Below are positions 5,873 to 9,538 of a stretch of DNA of 9,538 nucleotides, in pieces. The stretch lies in contig SVKT01000057.1 in assembly GCA_015068335.1 (NCBI GenBank), positions 1 to 9,538 of the forward strand, given 5' to 3'. Every line of letters begins with the position of its first letter. The stretch's first letter is position 1. The stretch is from Oscillospiraceae bacterium. Lineage in GTDB: Bacteria; Bacillota; Clostridia; Oscillospirales; Oscillospiraceae. The notes below the pieces were generated by a model, which was not told the origin of the DNA, did not search any database, and worked only from the letters and a program-made list of their open reading frames with translations. A program made the position numbers and the translations under genes.

Positions 5873-7129
5873 ATGAAAAGAAAGAACGCGTTTGTCCGAA
5901 TCGCCAGAGCCTGCCTGCTGCTGATGCTGACGGCGTGCCTGCTGTTTGCCGATGTGGTGCCGGTGCTGGCCAAGACCGTCACCCAGGCGGATATCGACGC
6001 GCTGAAAAAGAACGCCGGCAGCCTTGCGGAGCGGCGAAAAGAACTGGAAGACCAACTGGATGCGCTGGCTGATGATAAGGCAAAGGTCTTGGAACGCCGG
6101 GCGCTGCTGGACCAGCGCATTGAAAACACCTCCGACCAGATCGCCAATGTGGAGGAGCAGATCGCCCAGTACACCACGATGATCGGCCAGAAGGAAGACG
6201 AACTGGCCGACGCCGAGGCCCGGGAGAAGGAGCAGTACGCGCTGTTCTGTGACCGCATCCGGGCGATGGAGGAGCGGGGCGAGATCAGTTACTGGGCGGT
6301 TTTGTTCGGCGCCAGCAGTTTTTCGGATATGCTCTCCCGCCTGAATGACGTCAACGAGATTATGGACGCCGACCAGCGTGTGATCGACGAACTGAAAGCG
6401 TTGCAGCAGGAGATCTCCGCCAAAAAGACCTCGCTGGAACAGAACAAGGCGGCCTCCGAAGCGGCCAGAGCCGAACTTTTGGGTATGAAGTCCGACCTGG
6501 ACAGCCAGCGGCAGGAGGCCATCGCACTGGTCAACGAGATCAAGAACAACGAGACCAAGTACAAGGAAACCATCGACGAACTGGAAGCGGAGGAGGAGGC
6601 CATTTTGGCCGAGGCCCTGCGTCTGTCCAAGGAACTGGCAGCCCAGCAGGCGGCCCAGGGACAGTCCCCGCAGAGCAATCCCGGCGGCTACATCTGGCCG
6701 GTGGACAGCCGTCATATCACCTCCACCGTGGGCGGCCGAACCTCTCCCGGCGGCATCGGCTCCACCAACCATAAGGGCACGGACATCGGCAGGGTGGGCT
6801 ACAACTCCAAGATCTATGCCGCCAAGGCGGGAACGGTGATCGTTTCCGAATACTCCGGCTCCTACGGCAACTACGTGGTGGTTTCTCACGGCAGCGGCAA
6901 CACCACGTTGTACGCCCATATGAGCCAGCGAAAGGTCAAGGTGGGAGATGTGGTGAAGCAGGGCGACGTTCTGGGCATTACCGGTTCCACCGGCAACTCC
7001 ACCGGTCCGCACCTGCATTTCGAGATCATCGAAAACGGCGTCCGCGTGAACCCGCTGCTCCACGGCAAGCAGCCCTGCAAGGGCTATCTGACGGGCTATA
7101 CGATGTCCGGCACCGCGGTCAGCACATAA
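5873..7129 (+). CDS. Secreted coiled-coil M23 murein hydrolase
   Basis: A 418-residue exported protein. The signal peptide has basic residues 2-12, a hydrophobic core 13-31 and probable cleavage after VLA (31-33). A long coiled coil (about 36-255) follows, including the block FGASSFSDMLSRLNDVNEI (145-163) typical of CwlO, PcsB and EnvC-type FtsX partners. After a short Gln/Pro/Ser linker comes a LytM/M23 peptidase domain (about 272-396). All the expected zinc and catalytic residues are present: His300 and Asp304 (HKGTD), His349 (YAHM), His380 and His382 (HLHF). It should therefore be an active endopeptidase, unlike E. coli EnvC, which lost these residues and only activates amidases. AAGGAG (5860-5865) sits 7 nt before the ATG, 13 nt after ftsX, so one operon is clear. 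The likely role is cleaving peptide cross-links under FtsEX control in division or elongation. Confidence 0.93.
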   Translation: MKRKNAFVRIARACLLLMLTACLLFADVVPVLAKTVTQADIDALKKNAGSLAERRKELEDQLDALADDKAKVLERRALLDQRIENTSDQIANVEEQIAQYTTMIGQKEDELADAEAREKEQYALFCDRIRAMEERGEISYWAVLFGASSFSDMLSRLNDVNEIMDADQRVIDELKALQQEISAKKTSLEQNKAASEAARAELLGMKSDLDSQRQEAIALVNEIKNNETKYKETIDELEAEEEAILAEALRLSKELAAQQAAQGQSPQSNPGGYIWPVDSRHITSTVGGRTSPGGIGSTNHKGTDIGRVGYNSKIYAAKAGTVIVSEYSGSYGNYVVVSHGSGNTTLYAHMSQRKVKVGDVVKQGDVLGITGSTGNSTGPHLHFEIIENGVRVNPLLHGKQPCKGYLTGYTMSGTAVST

Positions 7130-7142
7130 ATACATAAAAGCG

Positions 7143-7180
7143 CCTCCCGCTCCATACCTTGGAGCGGGAGGATGATTTTT
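7143..7180 (+). terminator. GC-rich hairpin: terminator or RBS-occluding stem
   Basis: CCTCCCGCTCCA (7143-7154) and TGGAGCGGGAGG (7160-7171) form a perfect 12-bp stem with a 5-nt loop, 13 nt after the M23 peptidase stop. ATGA and then TTTTT (7176-7180) follow, so it can act as a terminator of imperfect form. The 3' arm ends in GGGAGG, the only ribosome binding site for the next gene. The same stem can therefore block translation of the readthrough transcript. Confidence 0.7.
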
Positions 7181-7924
7181 ATGATCGGTTTTATCGTATG
7201 GCGGGAGGCTGCGGGGGAAAAGCGCCGGCGGCCGGTGGTGCTGCGGGAAGACAGTGTGCTGCATATGCGGTTTCTGAAAGCGGAGATCCTGCGGGGGGAA
7301 AAAACGCCGGAGACGGTGCTGCGGCGCCGGGTGCTTTCCGCGGGAAAGCGGCTGCATCGGCTTGGGATCACCCGGGCTGTGCTGCCGGAGGCCTTCCCCT
7401 ACGGAGAGGTGCTGGACGGCTGCGGCGTCCGGCCGGTATCCACGCTGGCGCTTCGGCGCGCCCTGGCTGCGGACTGGCTGGGCTGGGAACTGGAACGGCA
7501 GGGGCGGTCGCCCACCGCCGGGCGGATCGCGCTGTCGGCAGAGCAGTTGACCGGAGAGTTGGTCCGCACCGTAACGGAGGTGGCTCTGCGCCACCGCTAC
7601 GTTCTGCTGGATCTGCCCTACGGCGGTGAGGAACTCTGCCACCACCTGCGGCGGGAATACGGCATATCGGTGCTGCTGAACCCGGAGCGGGAACAGTTGG
7701 AGGAAGCAGAGGCGCTGCTGCTGTTTGAAAAGCGGGAGGAACTGCGCAGGCGGAATCCGGTGGTGCTGCCACTGTATGACGAGAGCGTTCCGCTTCCGCC
7801 CATCAGCCTGCTGCCCGCCGTGGAGGAGAAACTGCCGGCCGGGGCCGATCGGGTGCTGCTGGTGGCGGCGTTGCGGGAGGCCGGTGCGCTGCGGACGGGA
7901 CAGATTACTTTTGCAAACAAATAA
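7181..7924 (+). CDS. Unrecognised protein
   Basis: A 247-residue, highly charged protein rich in Arg, Leu and Glu, which I do not recognise. There is no signal peptide or membrane segment. The first third is basic (EKRRRP, LRRRVLSAGKRLHRLG). A likely alpha/beta fold follows, with short hydrophobic strands such as RYVLLDLPYGGEE (about 135-147) and ISVLLNPE, and an acidic-leucine helix near EEAEALLLFEKREELRRR. The C-terminus has a Pro-rich turn (VPLPPISLLPA). I chose ATG at 7181 because GGGAGG at 7166-7171 is 9 nt upstream; ATG at 7172 abuts that site directly and would add only three residues. GC-rich third positions and core-like codon use indicate real coding. The next gene, greA, has its own strong promoter, so this gene is either the tail of the ftsEX unit or a single-gene unit. 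It may be a lineage-specific cytoplasmic protein. Confidence 0.75.
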   Translation: MIGFIVWREAAGEKRRRPVVLREDSVLHMRFLKAEILRGEKTPETVLRRRVLSAGKRLHRLGITRAVLPEAFPYGEVLDGCGVRPVSTLALRRALAADWLGWELERQGRSPTAGRIALSAEQLTGELVRTVTEVALRHRYVLLDLPYGGEELCHHLRREYGISVLLNPEREQLEEAEALLLFEKREELRRRNPVVLPLYDESVPLPPISLLPAVEEKLPAGADRVLLVAALREAGALRTGQITFANK

Positions 7925-7956
7925 GGGGCGAAAGGGCAGGATTTCGCGGCCAATGC

Positions 7957-7985
7957 TTGACATATTGAGCCGAAGACCCTATAAT
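7957..7985 (+). promoter_or_regulatory. Perfect-consensus promoter of greA-lysS
   Basis: TTGACA (7957-7962) and TATAAT (7980-7985) are exact consensus hexamers with the optimal 17-bp spacer. Transcription should start near 7992, leaving a leader of about 77 nt. A second TATAAT at 8001-8006 has no matching -35 and is probably incidental. Confidence 0.92.
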
Positions 7986-8019
7986 ACTATGCTGTCATAA
8001 TATAATAGAATAAGTATGC

Positions 8020-8043
8020 GCGGGAAACGCTTTGCGTTCCCGC
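8020..8043 (+). promoter_or_regulatory. Hairpin in the greA leader
   Basis: GCGGGAA (8020-8026) pairs with TTCCCGC (8037-8043). After a bulged A, CGC (8028-8030) pairs with GCG (8034-8036) around a TTT loop. No T-run follows, so it is not a terminator. It ends 8 nt before the AGGAAAGGA ribosome binding site and may stabilise the mRNA or modulate translation. Confidence 0.45.
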
Positions 8044-8068
8044 TAAAAGGCAGGAAAGGATTGTCGAT

Positions 8069-8542
8069 ATGGAAAAAGAATACAAAATGAGTGCGGCCCG
8101 CGCCCAGGAATTGCAGGAGGAACTGAACTATCTGAAAACCACCCGTTCCGATGAGGTGGCAGAGCAGATCAAAATTGCCCGCGGCTTCGGCGACCTGTCC
8201 GAGAACAGCGAGTACGATGAAGCCAAGAACGAACAGGGCAAACTGTATTCCCGCATCGCCGAGTTGGAGGAGATCTTGCAGCACGTGGTCATCGTGGATG
8301 AGAGCAGCGCTCCCTCCAATGTGGTCACCATCGGCTGCAAGGTGACGGTTTGCGACGAGTCCGGCCGCGAGATGCCCGCCTATAAAATTGTCGGTTCCCA
8401 GGAGTCCGATCCGATGCACGGCATCATTTCCGAGGAATCCCCCTTCGGTAAGGCGCTCATCGGTGCCAAGGAAGGCGATACCGTCACGGTGGATGCCCCC
8501 CGGGGCGCCATCCGCTACACCGTGAAGAAGATCGAGCGATAA
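8069..8542 (+). CDS. greA: Transcription elongation factor GreA
   Basis: A 157-residue factor that enters the RNA polymerase secondary channel and stimulates cleavage of backtracked RNA. The N-terminal coiled-coil covers about residues 5-75, with the tip motif GDLSENSEYDEAK (41-53). The acidic residues Asp42 and Glu45 that coordinate the catalytic magnesium are present. The C-terminal FKBP-like domain (about 83-157) contains ISEESPFGKALIGAKEGD (119-136), typical of GreA. The length is normal. AGGAAAGGA (8052-8060) is 8 nt before the ATG. lysS follows after 19 nt in the same direction, an arrangement common in Firmicutes, so both are probably read from the consensus promoter at 7957. Confidence 0.97.
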   Translation: MEKEYKMSAARAQELQEELNYLKTTRSDEVAEQIKIARGFGDLSENSEYDEAKNEQGKLYSRIAELEEILQHVVIVDESSAPSNVVTIGCKVTVCDESGREMPAYKIVGSQESDPMHGIISEESPFGKALIGAKEGDTVTVDAPRGAIRYTVKKIER

Positions 8543-8561
8543 CCGGGACAAGGAGAACGAT

Positions 8562-9538
8562 ATGTCTGAACAGAAGAATCCTCAGGTGCAGCCTGAGCAG
8601 GATCTCAGCCAGCAGGCAGCCGTCCGCCGCCAGAAACTGGCGGAGATGAAGGCCGCCGGCAACGATCCCTTTATCATCACCAAGTTCCATCAGGACGCCT
8701 TTTCCGCCGATCTGAAAGCGGAGTTCGCCGATCTGCCTGCCGAGTCCGAGACCGGCAAGGTGGTCTCTCTGGCCGGCCGTATGATGAGCAAGCGCATTAT
8801 GGGCAAGGCCAGTTTCTCCCACCTGCGTGACGACCGCGGCGACATCCAGATCTTCCTGAAACGGGACATTCTGGGCGACGAGGCCTATGCTGCCTATAAG
8901 AAACTGGACATCGGCGACATCATCGGCGTCAAGGGCGAGGTGTTTCGCACCAAGATGGGCGAACTGTCCGTCCGCGTCAGCGAACTGACGCTGCTGTCCA
9001 AGAGCCTGCTGCCCCTGCCCGAGAAGTTCCACGGCTTGCAGGACAAGGAACTGCGCTATCGTCAGCGCTATGTTGACCTCATTATGAACCCCGACGTGCG
9101 CCGCAACTTCGTGGTGCGCTCCAAGTTCATCAAGTTTATGCGCAAGTATCTGGACGATATGAACTATATCGAAGTGGAGACCCCCGTGCTCAACACCATC
9201 GCCGGCGGCGCCTCCGCACGTCCCTTTGTCACCCACCACAACACGCTGGACATCGATATGTATATGCGTATCGCCACCGAACTGCCCTTGAAGCGGCTCA
9301 TCGTGGGCGGTATGGATCGCGTCTATGAGATCGGCCGTATCTTCCGCAACGAGGGTATGGACCCCAAACACAACCCCGAGTTCACCTCCGTGGAACTGTA
9401 TCAGGCCTATGCCGACTTCCACGATATGATGGACATCGCCGAGGGCATCATCTCCGGCGCTGCCAAGGAGATCCACGGTACTTACGAAGTGGAGTGGATG
9501 GGCGAGAAGATCGACCTGACCCCCGGCTGGCGCCGCCT
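8562..9538 (+). CDS. lysS: Class II lysyl-tRNA synthetase, 3' end cut by window
   Basis: The first 325 codons of an enzyme of about 500 residues that charges tRNA-Lys in the cytoplasm; the frame is open to the window edge with no stop. A Gln-rich N-terminal tail (1-20) precedes an OB-fold anticodon-binding domain (about 65-145, with GKASFSHLRDDRGDIQIF at 81-98). The catalytic domain begins near 165 (ELRYRQRYVDLIMNP, 163-177), then class II motif 1 (YLDDMNYIEVETPVL, 196-210, with GGASARPF at 215-222). Motif 2 is at about 254-281 (VYEIGRIFRNEGMD, then HNPEFTSVELYQAY). Motif 3 lies beyond the edge. The gap between motifs is normal and no frameshift is seen. AAGGAGAA (8550-8557) is 4 nt before the ATG. 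It is probably cotranscribed with greA. Confidence 0.97.
   Translation, partial: MSEQKNPQVQPEQDLSQQAAVRRQKLAEMKAAGNDPFIITKFHQDAFSADLKAEFADLPAESETGKVVSLAGRMMSKRIMGKASFSHLRDDRGDIQIFLKRDILGDEAYAAYKKLDIGDIIGVKGEVFRTKMGELSVRVSELTLLSKSLLPLPEKFHGLQDKELRYRQRYVDLIMNPDVRRNFVVRSKFIKFMRKYLDDMNYIEVETPVLNTIAGGASARPFVTHHNTLDIDMYMRIATELPLKRLIVGGMDRVYEIGRIFRNEGMDPKHNPEFTSVELYQAYADFHDMMDIAEGIISGAAKEIHGTYEVEWMGEKIDLTPGWRR

Noticed and set aside
4936..6258. A 440-codon open frame on the minus strand
   Set aside because: It lies opposite ftsX and the start of the M23 gene, has a low-complexity Ser/His-rich translation and no ribosome binding site that I can see.
5783..7963. A 726-codon open frame on the minus strand
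   Set aside because: It is antisense to ftsX, the M23 peptidase and the unrecognised gene, all of which have clear family motifs, binding sites or coding signals. Long antisense frames are common in GC-rich genes with biased third positions; it shows no recognisable domain.
1..9538. CRISPR arrays, tRNA genes, insertion sequences and defence or toxin-antitoxin genes
   Set aside because: I looked for spaced direct repeats, cloverleaf-like sequence, terminal repeats with transposase frames and small paired genes, and found none that hold up.

Overview
The window looks like chromosomal core sequence from a Gram-positive, moderately GC-rich Clostridia member, most likely Oscillospiraceae/Ruminococcaceae of gut type. 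The evidence is strong AGGAGG-type ribosome binding sites, sigma-A style promoters, an ftsEX locus followed by a coiled-coil M23 peptidase, a greA-lysS pair, and a DUF4830-like lipoprotein-sized protein divergent from an RsuA-type pseudouridine synthase. The species cannot be named from this sequence alone.

Layout. (1) At 1-232, an AT-rich leader on the minus strand runs up to an ATG at 3-1, the start codon of a gene that lies off the left edge. The leader holds a strong minus-strand terminator hairpin (32-73) about 30 nt before that ATG, plus a nested inverted repeat (108-144). It looks like an attenuator. (2) 233-703 (minus) encodes a small membrane-anchored DUF4830-like protein. It diverges from an rRNA pseudouridine synthase at 797-1516 (plus). 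(3) 1674-2765 encodes a PucR/CdaR-type regulator with its own promoter and terminator. (4) 3029-4033 is an AT-rich gene for a membrane-anchored XRE regulator, a self-contained unit with its own promoter and terminator and probably a later arrival. (5) 4290-7129 is ftsE-ftsX-M23 peptidase, a cell-wall hydrolysis module: the FtsEX ABC transporter-like complex is expected to gate the secreted hydrolase encoded next to it. (6) 7181-7924 is an unrecognised protein whose ribosome binding site lies inside a GC-rich hairpin. (7) 8069-9538 is greA-lysS, read from a perfect-consensus promoter, with lysS cut by the window edge.

The most unusual property covers the whole window: the palindrome AGCT does not occur at all in my reading, and CATG occurs once, although roughly 30-40 of each are expected by chance. 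Codon choice visibly bends to avoid them (GAA/AAA/CAA before CTN; ATT/GAT/TAT/TTT before ATG). This suggests long exposure to restriction or another process aimed at these two sites. I found no CRISPR array, tRNA, rRNA, insertion sequence or defence operon in the window.
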